Assembly (NCBI GenBank): GCA_946405435.1
Contig: CAMJHF010000001.1
Span: 1-64,000 of the forward strand
Direction of reading: 5' to 3'
Source: an uncultured Bacteroidales bacterium
GTDB taxonomy: Bacteria; Bacteroidota; Bacteroidia; Bacteroidales; UBA932
DNA: 64,000 bases
Positions 20,863-28,691 of this stretch are shown one piece after another. Made by a program: the position numbers and the translations under genes. How positions within the stretch are numbered: position 1 is the first letter of the stretch; every line of letters begins with the position of its first letter. Under the pieces are notes generated by a model. The model saw only the letters and a program-made list of their open reading frames with translations. It was not told the origin of the DNA and ran no database searches.

Positions 20863-22092
20863 ATGAGAAAAACATTGCTGATGATCCTGACGCTGGCCCT
20901 TTGCGGGCAGTTTCTTGCGAATGCGCAAGCCATCGAGACCGGAGACCGTTTCTGGGACGGCTACACCCTGTTTACCGTCCGGGAAATCCGGATGGGCAGC
21001 ATCGTATATATGACCGATGACATCGGCGATCGCGAACTGACACTGGAAGCTTGGCCAGGGAATCAAGGGAAATATACCCTGCGCCCCAGCCGCAATGCCG
21101 AAGATGCACCCTACGGCACAGATTTCGGTACGCACATCGATTATGTAAACCAGCCGGACAACAAGTACCTGATCATCTATGGCGACAACGACACGGTTGC
21201 CCAGGTTTTATACCTTGTGCAGCCCCTGCGGGACAGCTCGCCCTCCGGCTTTTGGTACAATGGCTCGCTGGTCTATTCCGCCACTTCCTCGGAAAATGGA
21301 TCCGTGCTGAATGCTATGGCGGAAGGGGAGGAACATGAGTTCCTGCTGGCACCAGTGGTGGCCGACGGAGACCTATTCGAGGTTTCCTCCAGCTTGGAAG
21401 TGTTTGAAAATGAATACGAAGACGCCCTCTATGCCCGCAGGATACGGCAGGACGGACTGGATGTCATCTGCTTCTACGACAAGCGGAATCTCCTTATTGG
21501 CGCCATTGAAGCCACGCAGGTCCAGGACGCCCAGGATCTTAACATCCGGAAGTGGATGGCGCTTCTTTGCGGCGAGTACAGGAGCGAAAGCGGCAAGGAT
21601 GTGGTGATTGCCGATTCCGGCGGCAGCTACAACGGCAGGCCCATGCCTTTCAACGCTGTCACTTTCAACGGAATGGTTACTGGTGTGCTCGATTTCGGGA
21701 GCGGCGGCCCGTACCTCGCAGGCAAGGTGGAAGCTGTGCCTACACCGGATGGCCTCCAACTCACGGAGGTAAAGATGAACGACGGAGAGCCCTGGTACGA
21801 CCGGACCGTATCTTACTTCAACTTGAAGTGGGCCGGCGTCGGCAGCCGTTTCGATTTCACCAGCCGGATACTGCTGACCGGCGTCCTGCACCGCTATGAC
21901 AAACCCCTTCTCCGCGTGATGCGCAATGCCATCCTTGCACGGCATGGCTACGTGTTCAAGTCCAAGGACCTGAAAGCTTATTTTGAGGCGCAGCCCTGGT
22001 ATAACCCTGCTCAGGACAATGCCGGCATCAAACTGTCCTTGCTCGAGCACCTGAACCTTCAGCTTATCCAGTCCGCTGAAAGGGAGAAGTAG
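20863..22092 (+). CDS. Secreted YARHG-domain protein
   Basis: A 409-residue exported protein with a signal peptide (TLLMILTLALCGQFLANAQA). The C-terminal YARHG domain is clear (MRNAILARHGYVFKSKDL, then FEAQPWYNP, about residues 348-385). YARHG domains occur outside the cytoplasm, often near cell-wall or surface proteins, and their function is unknown. The middle of the protein is strand-rich and unrecognised, with a repeated GxxY/F pattern. It is transcribed away from preA. Nothing in the neighbourhood narrows the role. Confidence 0.8.
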   Translation: MRKTLLMILTLALCGQFLANAQAIETGDRFWDGYTLFTVREIRMGSIVYMTDDIGDRELTLEAWPGNQGKYTLRPSRNAEDAPYGTDFGTHIDYVNQPDNKYLIIYGDNDTVAQVLYLVQPLRDSSPSGFWYNGSLVYSATSSENGSVLNAMAEGEEHEFLLAPVVADGDLFEVSSSLEVFENEYEDALYARRIRQDGLDVICFYDKRNLLIGAIEATQVQDAQDLNIRKWMALLCGEYRSESGKDVVIADSGGSYNGRPMPFNAVTFNGMVTGVLDFGSGGPYLAGKVEAVPTPDGLQLTEVKMNDGEPWYDRTVSYFNLKWAGVGSRFDFTSRILLTGVLHRYDKPLLRVMRNAILARHGYVFKSKDLKAYFEAQPWYNPAQDNAGIKLSLLEHLNLQLIQSAEREK

Positions 22093-22182
22093 CGTGCAGA
22101 GAGTTACAGTAGTTTAAGCTCGCAGAGGCCGCCACGGCTGCCGGCCACAAATGGGACTGGCGGCCTGTCCCCTTGAATCAAA

Positions 22183-22383
22183 TTGCTCAGGTACATGGGC
22201 TCGCCAAGTATGAAGATGGATGCGCAGAACGTGTCTCCAGGCTGCAATTTGGAATTCTCGGCTTGTTCGACCTCGTTCGATCCGTGGACTGCTTGGGCCG
22301 TTTACTTCAATTACTGGACTGTTGAGAGGAGCGATGGCTATGATCGCGAGCACGGTCTATCAGTCCGTCCCGTCACAAAATAA
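22183..22383 (+). pseudogene. C-terminal remnant of a FISUMP-family gene
   Basis: In this frame the sequence reads a FISUMP-like tail: SACSTSFDPWTAWAVYFNYW and then REHGLSVRPVTK before the stop. It corresponds to the end of the intact protein at 13536 (YWTAEMF ... GLPIRPISE). The upstream two thirds of a FISUMP protein are absent, and no start or leader fits. It is a decayed copy stranded between the YARHG gene and the toxin-antitoxin pair. Confidence 0.6.
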
Positions 22384-22656
22384 ATGGCGGCTTAGGAGTT
22401 AGTTAGCTTGGTAGTCGGATGTGTCAGAATGGTATGTTCGTATGAAAGCGATATAGTACGTTCTCGGATGCTCTGTGCAAACCTTCAGTAACCAATACTT
22501 CACCAATCAGCCACAGAAAGCCTTCCAGTGCTTTAAACCCCAGGTTTGGTAAGGGGGTTTAGAGCACTGGACTTCGTGTAACGGGCATTTATGACATATC
22601 CACTACCGAGCGTAACGCTCAGCCCGCTCCGTTTATCAACCAAAGTTGTCAGGAAA
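22384..22656. other. Non-coding stretch with a long inverted repeat
   Basis: No gene is visible. A 17-bp inverted repeat with one mismatch (22525-22541 with 22554-22570, CCAGTGCT...AGCACTGG) and a small GAGCG-TAA-CGCTC hairpin (22609-22621) are present. There is no T-run behind the large repeat, so it is not a standard terminator. It may be a relic of a mobile element end or a repeat hairpin. Confidence 0.45.
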
Positions 22657-23046
22657 CTAAATCAGGCATTCGCCTCTGGCGTTTTCTCTCATCCTCCTGG
22701 TCATAGCCAACAGGACCGGGATGTCCGTCTTAACGGTATTGAAAATACCCTCGGCATCCACCTCTCCATATTCGTGTGACAGAAAACTCCTCATGCCAAA
22801 TACTTGCTCCCATGGAATACCTTTGTATTGCCTAAAATAGTCTTTGCCAGCCAGATTACGTATTTTTATAAAAATCTCTGTAACATATTGAAGGCTCATT
22901 CCGCAGGCTCTGTATACAGTCATGCCTTGAAGACTGGTAAGGAAATCTTCCGGAACGGAAATTCCGGCACTCATTCTGGACAAAAGCTCCATTTCCTTGA
23001 TAGCGGCATCCAACCAGCTGGCAATCCTTGCGTTAGAGGTCAACAT
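22657..23046 (-). CDS. hepT: HepT-like HEPN RNase toxin
   Basis: A 129-residue all-helical HEPN protein. The RNase signature R-x4-H-x-Y is present as RSFLSHEY (Arg86, His91, Tyr93). In the characterised MntA/HepT systems, HepT cleaves RNA (tRNA) and is silenced when MntA adds AMP groups to the Tyr of this motif. It overlaps the MntA-like gene by 14 bases and follows it on the same strand, the usual order of such pairs. The catalytic residues are intact, so the toxin is probably active if released. Confidence 0.85.
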   Translation of the reverse strand: MLTSNARIASWLDAAIKEMELLSRMSAGISVPEDFLTSLQGMTVYRACGMSLQYVTEIFIKIRNLAGKDYFRQYKGIPWEQVFGMRSFLSHEYGEVDAEGIFNTVKTDIPVLLAMTRRMRENARGECLI

Positions 23047-23533
23047 AAATAATGTCCTTTTTTATGTTCTCCAGAAAGCCTTCCTGGAACTGGGACTTAG
23101 CAGATATGAGATCTATCTTGCGGCCAAATACGGTCTCCAGTTGCTTGGACAGTGTATAATAACGGAAGAGGCTTGGGGCTTCCAGCGAAATTAAAATGTC
23201 TATATCACTATCAGGGCCTGCTTCGTCTCTGGCGAAGCTGCCAAACAGGCCGATACGTTCTATCCCAAAGTTTTTCTTGTTGTATATATAGTAAACTTTT
23301 AGAAGGTCAAGCACTGTACTTCTATCCAGATTCTGGCTTTTTCGCCTGTCTAAATAGCTGATTACCGGCTGATATCCCAAGGCGTCCAAAACCCTTGAAT
23401 AGGTTTCGGGACTACCAAGCTTGCCGCTTTCCATGCGTGATATTTGAGATTTACTCATTCCAGCAAGTATACCTACCTGCTCTTGAGTCATGCCTCTGGT
23501 CTTTCGCATCGTCTTCAGATCCGGTTCTAACAT
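23033..23533 (-). CDS. mntA: MntA-like nucleotidyltransferase antitoxin with N-terminal XRE helix-turn-helix
   Basis: A 166-residue fusion. Residues about 5-60 form an XRE-type HTH (MTQEQVGILAGMSKSQISRM). Residues about 90-166 are a minimal nucleotidyltransferase with GLFGSFARDEAGPDSDIDIL, the GSF...DxD active site that AMPylates HepT. Most MntA proteins lack the HTH; here the antitoxin should also repress its own operon. The ATG at 23533 is chosen because the in-frame TTG at 23551 overlaps the promoter box. The promoter TTG-N20-TATCTTTG puts the transcript start about 10 bases from the ATG. Confidence 0.88.
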   Translation of the reverse strand: MLEPDLKTMRKTRGMTQEQVGILAGMSKSQISRMESGKLGSPETYSRVLDALGYQPVISYLDRRKSQNLDRSTVLDLLKVYYIYNKKNFGIERIGLFGSFARDEAGPDSDIDILISLEAPSLFRYYTLSKQLETVFGRKIDLISAKSQFQEGFLENIKKDIIYVDL

Positions 23534-23548
23534 AACAAACGTTTTGTG

Positions 23549-23579
23549 CAAAGATAATAGAAGTTTAATATATATGCAA
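23549..23579 (-). promoter_or_regulatory. Promoter of mntA-hepT
   Basis: On the minus strand TTG (23577-23579), a 20-base spacer and TATCTTTG (23549-23556) match the Bacteroidetes consensus. The ATG is only 15 bases after the box, so the leader is very short and HTH binding here would block transcription directly. Confidence 0.75.
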
Positions 23580-23688
23580 CAAAAGTTCGAGTCTCGATAA
23601 ACTCTTCAAAACAATGCTGTCGCTATGCCTGATTAATAACCGTGGGATTGTATTTCGCACGGTCTGTTTCGAATTGCAGATCAGTTAC

Positions 23689-25062
23689 TTAAAACAGCCA
23701 GTCCCACCAGTCGTCTTCGGGGTCTTCAGTTTCTTTGAATGAGAAGAAGGTGGCCATGGTCTTGATTGCGGCCTTGTTTGTCTCGCTCTCGTCGGAGAAG
23801 GCCGAATACAGCTCGTCAAAAGGACCGTATGATATCTTGAAGGAATCGGGAGTGATGCGGAGAGAGACATTATTATCCTCATCGTGAAGATGCACCCTGT
23901 TTGAGGATGGAATATAATCGTAGGTGGTGACGTCTACCGCCTGGGTGATAGTGTTTGCCAAATATGCGCACACGGATGCATTGGGGAATATGCACACAAT
24001 AACTTCATCGGCCTCCTTGCCTCTTACACGCTTGTAATGAAGGCGGCATATCTCTCTGAGCATCTTGCCGTCATTGCCGTTGGCTACTGTAACATCCTCG
24101 TAGAGGTGCGCCTTGATACCGTCTATCGAAGCGCTCTTGCCCACGGAAGAAAAATCGCCGGCAAGGGTGGTTCCGGCCACATATGTTTTGTACGACAGCC
24201 ATATCTCTTTCAAGCCGCTGCAGCCCCTGAAAGCCCCCATTCCCACCTTGGTAACGCTCTTGGGGATAAACGCCCGCTTGATGTTGGGGCAATTTGCAAA
24301 GGCGCTGTTTCCGATTTCCGTCAGATTGTTACTCCAGGTCAAGGATATATAACTATCACAACCATAAAAAGCGGAGTCGCCTATTTTGGTGCATTTCTTG
24401 AACAATTCGTCACTTATGGACAAGACTGCAAGCGAGTCACATTCATAAAAAGCCCGGCTGCAAATCTCCCTTACCATCCTGTCATTCGTATTGATATTGT
24501 TGAGCTTGCTGCATCCCAGGAACATTGATTCGCGGATTGTGATCATCTCGGAGTCAGATTCGAATTCCACTTCTCTTAGGTCCCGGCAATTTGCGAAAAT
24601 GCCCGTTCCAAGAGAGGCAGCCGCAGCAGGGATGGTGATTTTTTCCAGGCCCGAATATGCAAACGCATAGTTGCCCAATGAGTGCAGGGAGCCGGGCAAC
24701 TCGATCCGTTTCATGGAGCCGCAGCGTTCGAAAGCGTTGTTGCCTATGAATTCCAACCCCTCACTCAGCCCCACATAGATAAGATTACCGCAGTCCTTAA
24801 AGGCATAGTCATCAATTCCCGTCACAGCGTAAGTCCTGCCCTTTACGGTGATGCTCTGTGGAATGTTGACAGCCTGGAGTTTGGGATAGGAACTCTTTTT
24901 GGGATACCCATTCCCCTTGTACGTGACCATAACCACTCCGGTCTTGTAAGGGACTTTGCTATAGTAAAGATCCCCCACTTTGAAATCGTGAGCCAGCACA
25001 CTTGCAGGCATCGTGACGGCGGCAAGCAGTGCCGCGGCAAACAGACGTGCAACTCTATTCAT
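23689..25062 (-). CDS. BspA-like leucine-rich-repeat secreted protein
   Basis: A 457-residue exported protein with signal peptide (LFAAALLAAVTMPASVLA). From about residue 70 to 300 it holds around nine BspA-type LRR_5 repeats of the form I-x-x-x-A-F-x-x-C-x-x-L-x-x-h-x-h-P (for example YAFKDCGNLIYVGL, SAFANCPNIKRAFIPKSV). Such repeats form surface adhesion or binding solenoids in Bacteroidetes. The C-terminal 130 residues are a different, unrecognised domain ending in WDWLF. There is no sorting tail. The next gene upstream, 20 bases away, is also exported and probably co-transcribed. Confidence 0.85.
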   Translation of the reverse strand: MNRVARLFAAALLAAVTMPASVLAHDFKVGDLYYSKVPYKTGVVMVTYKGNGYPKKSSYPKLQAVNIPQSITVKGRTYAVTGIDDYAFKDCGNLIYVGLSEGLEFIGNNAFERCGSMKRIELPGSLHSLGNYAFAYSGLEKITIPAAAASLGTGIFANCRDLREVEFESDSEMITIRESMFLGCSKLNNINTNDRMVREICSRAFYECDSLAVLSISDELFKKCTKIGDSAFYGCDSYISLTWSNNLTEIGNSAFANCPNIKRAFIPKSVTKVGMGAFRGCSGLKEIWLSYKTYVAGTTLAGDFSSVGKSASIDGIKAHLYEDVTVANGNDGKMLREICRLHYKRVRGKEADEVIVCIFPNASVCAYLANTITQAVDVTTYDYIPSSNRVHLHDEDNNVSLRITPDSFKISYGPFDELYSAFSDESETNKAAIKTMATFFSFKETEDPEDDWWDWLF

Positions 25063-25081
25063 ATCAATGACAATAATAGCG

Positions 25082-25969
25082 CTAGTTTACCCATTGAGTG
25101 AAGAATGACCTTATGCGGTCGTATACGGCCTGGACGGTGGTATCCACATCGTGGCTGTGCCAGTACAGGGACTGTTTGGCTCCGGAGGCATAAGTCAGTT
25201 CGACCGAGTAGATTGTGCCACCTTCCAGCGCGTCGTCTTTCTTGTAGTCGCCTAAGGCGGTGGTCTTCAGATCGATAAGGTCCTTCTGCAGTTGCTTGAC
25301 CCTCTGGATGTCTTCTTCCGACTCGAGATTGAACTGGTCGTGAATCTCCCCTTTGGACCGGCCGTCGACGTTGAGATTATATATGACGCGCGGCGTGAAT
25401 CTGTTCTGGGCGAGCAGCATGAAATGGTCGGTGCCGCGGCCTCCCGTGCGCTTGGCGAATATCTCGAAGACTACCGCCGGATCGTTCTCCCTTGCGGCCT
25501 GCGAACGCCAAGGCGCGAAAAATGCCTCTATCATGCGGTAAGCGGCCCAGGCTTCCTGCTTCACGTGGTGACCGTACCAGCGGGCGTTGATTTTCTCGCC
25601 CGAATCGTATTCCTGGTATATCCGGTAGGAATGACCGCCGGTGATGGCCTCCTCGACGTTGTATCCATTTAGTTTGTAGACCTTTGCTTCTGCAAGCATC
25701 TTTGCGAAAGAGTCTACCGTCTCTTGCCCGGCGGGGTACTCCGCATGAATCTCCGGGTCTTTGAATCTGTTGCCCATATTGAGCGCCACGACTATCTTGG
25801 GCGTCTTTCCTGGGTCTGCAATCAACTCGCAGTAGTCCTTGCCCAGCCCGGCGGCACCGGTGCTGGAATAGCTGCAATAGGTTAGTTTCCCTTTTGGGGC
25901 CTGCGCCAGGCAGGAAGCCCAAGTCAAGCCGAAAGCCATGACGGTAAGAATTTTAAAGATAAGCTTCAT
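25082..25969 (-). CDS. Exported protein with internal duplication
   Basis: A 295-residue exported protein starting at the ATG at 25969 (an upstream TTG is ignored), with signal peptide up to SCLAQA. The mature part seems to consist of two similar halves of about 130 residues. Compare NGYNVEEAITGGHSYRIY ... AYRMIEAFFAPW in the first half with YKKDDALEGGTIYSVEL ... VYDRIRSFFTQW in the second. No family was recognised. It lies 20 bases upstream of the LRR gene on the same strand. Confidence 0.65.
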   Translation of the reverse strand: MKLIFKILTVMAFGLTWASCLAQAPKGKLTYCSYSSTGAAGLGKDYCELIADPGKTPKIVVALNMGNRFKDPEIHAEYPAGQETVDSFAKMLAEAKVYKLNGYNVEEAITGGHSYRIYQEYDSGEKINARWYGHHVKQEAWAAYRMIEAFFAPWRSQAARENDPAVVFEIFAKRTGGRGTDHFMLLAQNRFTPRVIYNLNVDGRSKGEIHDQFNLESEEDIQRVKQLQKDLIDLKTTALGDYKKDDALEGGTIYSVELTYASGAKQSLYWHSHDVDTTVQAVYDRIRSFFTQWVN

Positions 25970-26032
25970 ATACAAAGAAAGCAATTATCTTCTTTATTTG
26001 CAATCTAAAACCGTGAAAACTAAATGTATCCT

Positions 26033-26935
26033 CTACCCCTGGGCCGCCGCGCGGCTGCGGCTTACGAGAATCACGCCGCCGACCACCAGGACCGAGGCCA
26101 GTATTTTCTGCCATGTGAGCGTATCTACTCCGTACCAGATGCTTACGATTGCCGCGATGATGGGCTGAACATAGGAATACATACTCACCAGCGTCGGCCT
26201 GATCAGCTTCTGGCCATAGGGGATGAGAAAGTATGCCACGAAGGTCGCAAAGAAAACGAGATAGCCTATTTCCCATCGGACATCCACTGGAATCGCGGCA
26301 TAGTCGGTGCTCAGCATACCCCTGAAAGAAATGGGCAGAGAAATCAGAAGCGAGAAAAGAAAACTCCACTTCATGAACGTCACGACGCTGTATTTGGAAA
26401 TAAGCGGGCGGAACAAGCCCAGATAAAGCGAGAAGCTCAGGCTGTTTACAAGCAGCAGCACTATGCCAAGAGGCGACGTGGCCGCAGCTCCTCCCTCATG
26501 TACCGAGTTGAAAATCAGAAACAATATGCCGGCAAAACTGAGGGCGACGCCTCCGGCTTTCTTGCCGGTGATTGGCTCCTTCAGGAAAAAGAATGCAAAG
26601 AACATTGTGAAGATGGGCCCCAGCGTTCCTATGATGGCCGTATCGATGGCGGACGTCATGGCGATGGCCATAAGGAAAGTCATCTGGGGGATGAACAAAC
26701 CTACGAGCGATGCCGCCGCTATTCTCCAGAAGTCTTTCCTGTCCACCTTCTCCTTGGGCATGCATAGCGAGAGAAGCCAGAAAAGAATGCTTGCCCCGAC
26801 GGCCCTCAAGGTGAAAAGCACATAGGGCGAAATGGAATCGGAGTTGGCTATGTCCTTGCAGAATACGAGGTTGAGGCCGAATATAGTATATGCGGCGGCA
26901 AGGGCGAGATGACCTTTCAAAGATTCGCGCTTCAT
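26033..26935 (-). CDS. EamA/DMT-family transporter
   Basis: A 300-residue membrane protein with about ten hydrophobic helices arranged as two EamA repeats, the drug/metabolite transporter fold. Each half shows the typical Pro/Gly-rich helices (for example AIIGTLGPIFTMFFAFFFL). Members export amino acids, sugars or drugs, and the substrate here is unknown. The ATG at 26935 begins one base after the stop of the PheC-like gene and is preferred to the overlapping ATG at 26947. Co-transcription with the PheC-like lipoprotein hints at a link to aromatic compounds, as inference only. Confidence 0.88.
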   Translation of the reverse strand: MKRESLKGHLALAAAYTIFGLNLVFCKDIANSDSISPYVLFTLRAVGASILFWLLSLCMPKEKVDRKDFWRIAAASLVGLFIPQMTFLMAIAMTSAIDTAIIGTLGPIFTMFFAFFFLKEPITGKKAGGVALSFAGILFLIFNSVHEGGAAATSPLGIVLLLVNSLSFSLYLGLFRPLISKYSVVTFMKWSFLFSLLISLPISFRGMLSTDYAAIPVDVRWEIGYLVFFATFVAYFLIPYGQKLIRPTLVSMYSYVQPIIAAIVSIWYGVDTLTWQKILASVLVVGGVILVSRSRAAAQG

Positions 26936-26936
26936 C

Positions 26937-27746
26937 CTAAAAGCCATAAATGAGTCCGTACTTGTCGTGCAGGGCCTTGAGCGTGCCGTCTTTCTTCATC
27001 GCCCGTATTGTGGCGTTGGCCTTTTCCATGAGGTCGTCCTGCCCTTTCCGCATGAGTATGCCGATCCGGCCGCGGGTGAAGGGTTTGTCCAGCAGGGGAG
27101 CAGCCAGCCGGGAGTCGTTCCGGACGTACCAGGGAGCCTCGGTGATTTCCGTTATCATTACGTCGGCATCTCCCCGGGACACCATGGAGGGGATTTCTTC
27201 GTTCTTGTCATGGACAATCAGGCTGCAGTTGGGCAGTTTTTCCCTTGCGAACTTTTCGTTGAGCCCTCCGGGGTTCACCATGACCTTGACTTCCGGCCTG
27301 TCTATATCTTCGAGGGTCCGGTACTTGCTTGAATCTTCCTTCCGGCAGAGAATCGTCTTGCCATTGCACAGGTAGCCTTCGGACATCGCCATCGTCCCGA
27401 GGCGTGCGTCGGTGATGGTGATGCCGCCTATTGCGAAATCAAAAAGCTCAGGGTTGGAAACGTCGGCAGACAGTGTGGGCCAGGAAGTCTGGACATAGCT
27501 GATGCTGACGCCAAGATTCTCGGCGATTTCTCCGGCTACATCAATTCCGAATCCCCAATAATCGCCCGTCTCCGGCTCTTTGTAGCTCAGCGGACGGTAA
27601 TCCCCGGTCGTGCCCACGATAAGGACTCCACGCTCGAGAATCTTGTCTACCACAGGAGTCCGTGACACCCTCCTCGGGCTTCCGCAGCCGACGGCCGAGG
27701 TTAGCAGGACAAGGGAGACAAGGACTAAATGGAGGATTCTTTTCAT
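26937..27746 (-). CDS. PheC-like periplasmic lipoprotein (cyclohexadienyl dehydratase / SBP family 3)
   Basis: A 269-residue exported lipoprotein (lipobox AVGC) with the type 3 solute-binding fold. Its motifs GTTGDYRPLSY, MVNPGGLNEKFAREKLPN, VHDKNEEI and GDADVMITE resemble PheC, the periplasmic cyclohexadienyl dehydratase that turns arogenate or prephenate into Phe or phenylpyruvate, more than ordinary amino-acid binding proteins. No ABC transporter genes are nearby, which fits an enzyme. A plain binding protein remains possible. A TATTTTTG box lies at 27752-27759, just before the start codon. Confidence 0.75.
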   Translation of the reverse strand: MKRILHLVLVSLVLLTSAVGCGSPRRVSRTPVVDKILERGVLIVGTTGDYRPLSYKEPETGDYWGFGIDVAGEIAENLGVSISYVQTSWPTLSADVSNPELFDFAIGGITITDARLGTMAMSEGYLCNGKTILCRKEDSSKYRTLEDIDRPEVKVMVNPGGLNEKFAREKLPNCSLIVHDKNEEIPSMVSRGDADVMITEITEAPWYVRNDSRLAAPLLDKPFTRGRIGILMRKGQDDLMEKANATIRAMKKDGTLKALHDKYGLIYGF

Positions 27747-27751
27747 TGCTG

Positions 27752-27790
27752 CAAAAATATAGAAAATCCATCAGATTTTAATTATTTTTG
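27752..27790. promoter_or_regulatory. Divergent -7 boxes next to both start codons
   Basis: The minus-strand TATTTTTG (27752-27759) ends 5 bases before the ATG at 27746, and the plus-strand TATTTTTG (27783-27790) ends 5 bases before the ATG at 27796. If both boxes are used, both mRNAs start at or within a few bases of the start codon. Clear TTG -33 boxes are not seen. Confidence 0.45.
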
Positions 27791-27795
27791 CATTT

Positions 27796-28686
27796 ATGAT
27801 ACTGACTTCGATTCTTTCGTGGGCGATAGTCACGCTTTCGTCCTCTTTCATGCGCCCGAGTCCTGATTATGAGGCTCCGCTGGACAATCAACTTTTGATG
27901 GGAGCCTTGGTCCAAACCTCCGAAACCGACCGCTACTGGGTAAAAGTGCAGGCGGAAGACTACACCGGCTGGGTCACCGACCTTGGCCTGAAAGTGGTTT
28001 CGGACCAGGAAAAGGATGCCTATCTGGCTGCTCCCAAGTGGATTTGCGTGGCAGAATATGCTCGCATTCGCGAGGAGCCCTCCGAGGGCAGTGCGCCCAT
28101 GTGCGACTTCATCATGGGCAACCTGGTCCGCCAGACTGGAAACGCCCGGGACGGCTGGGTGCAGGTGCTGCTGCCCGACGGCCGCACCGGCTGGGTGCTC
28201 AAGCATCAGGTCATGGACTTCCGTGCCTGGGCGGAAAGCCGCAGCGGAGTGTCCGGAGACAATGCCTTCTGCGCCCGGGAAATCACCTCGCTCGCATGCA
28301 GTTTCATGGGTACCCCGTACATGTGGGGCGGCAATACCATAAAGCACTTCGACTGCAGCGGTCTTGTGAAGTTATGTTACTTCATGAACGGCCTGCTCCT
28401 GCCGCGCAACGCCAGCCAGCAGATAAGATGTGGAACTCCCGTCAAGGACGGTGAATGGCAGCCCGGCGACCTGCTGTTCTTCGGCGGCAAAAAGCCGTTG
28501 AGGGTGACGCACGTGGCCATTTATCTGGGCGACGGCAAGATAGTCCATTCCTCGCACATGGTCCGCGTCAACACTCTGGCCGACTATGGCCGCGAGGTTG
28601 TAGGCGCCGCCCGCATCATAGGCAATGCCGACTGCGGCAAGGGCGTGACGAGCATACTTGAAAGTCCCTATTATTTCAAGCAGTAA
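27796..28686 (+). CDS. SH3-NlpC/P60 cell-wall peptidase
   Basis: A 296-residue protein with an N-terminal hydrophobic leader, two SH3b-like regions (about residues 35-75 with YWVKVQAEDYTGWV, and 80-135 with WVQVLLPDGRTGWV) and a C-terminal NlpC/P60 domain. The catalytic Cys is in HFDCSGLVKL (about 186) and the His in VTHVAIYLGDG (about 239). Such proteins (YkfC-like) cleave D-Glu-diamino-acid bonds of murein peptides. It ends 5 bases before radA, so the two are probably co-transcribed. Confidence 0.88.
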   Translation: MILTSILSWAIVTLSSSFMRPSPDYEAPLDNQLLMGALVQTSETDRYWVKVQAEDYTGWVTDLGLKVVSDQEKDAYLAAPKWICVAEYARIREEPSEGSAPMCDFIMGNLVRQTGNARDGWVQVLLPDGRTGWVLKHQVMDFRAWAESRSGVSGDNAFCAREITSLACSFMGTPYMWGGNTIKHFDCSGLVKLCYFMNGLLLPRNASQQIRCGTPVKDGEWQPGDLLFFGGKKPLRVTHVAIYLGDGKIVHSSHMVRVNTLADYGREVVGAARIIGNADCGKGVTSILESPYYFKQ

Positions 28687-28691
28687 TAAAT

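Noticed and set aside
22104..22301. Minus-strand open frame opposite the FISUMP remnant
   Set aside because: It has a plausible composition but no start codon, and the plus-strand frame matches a known C-terminal pattern, so the minus frame is taken as a shadow.
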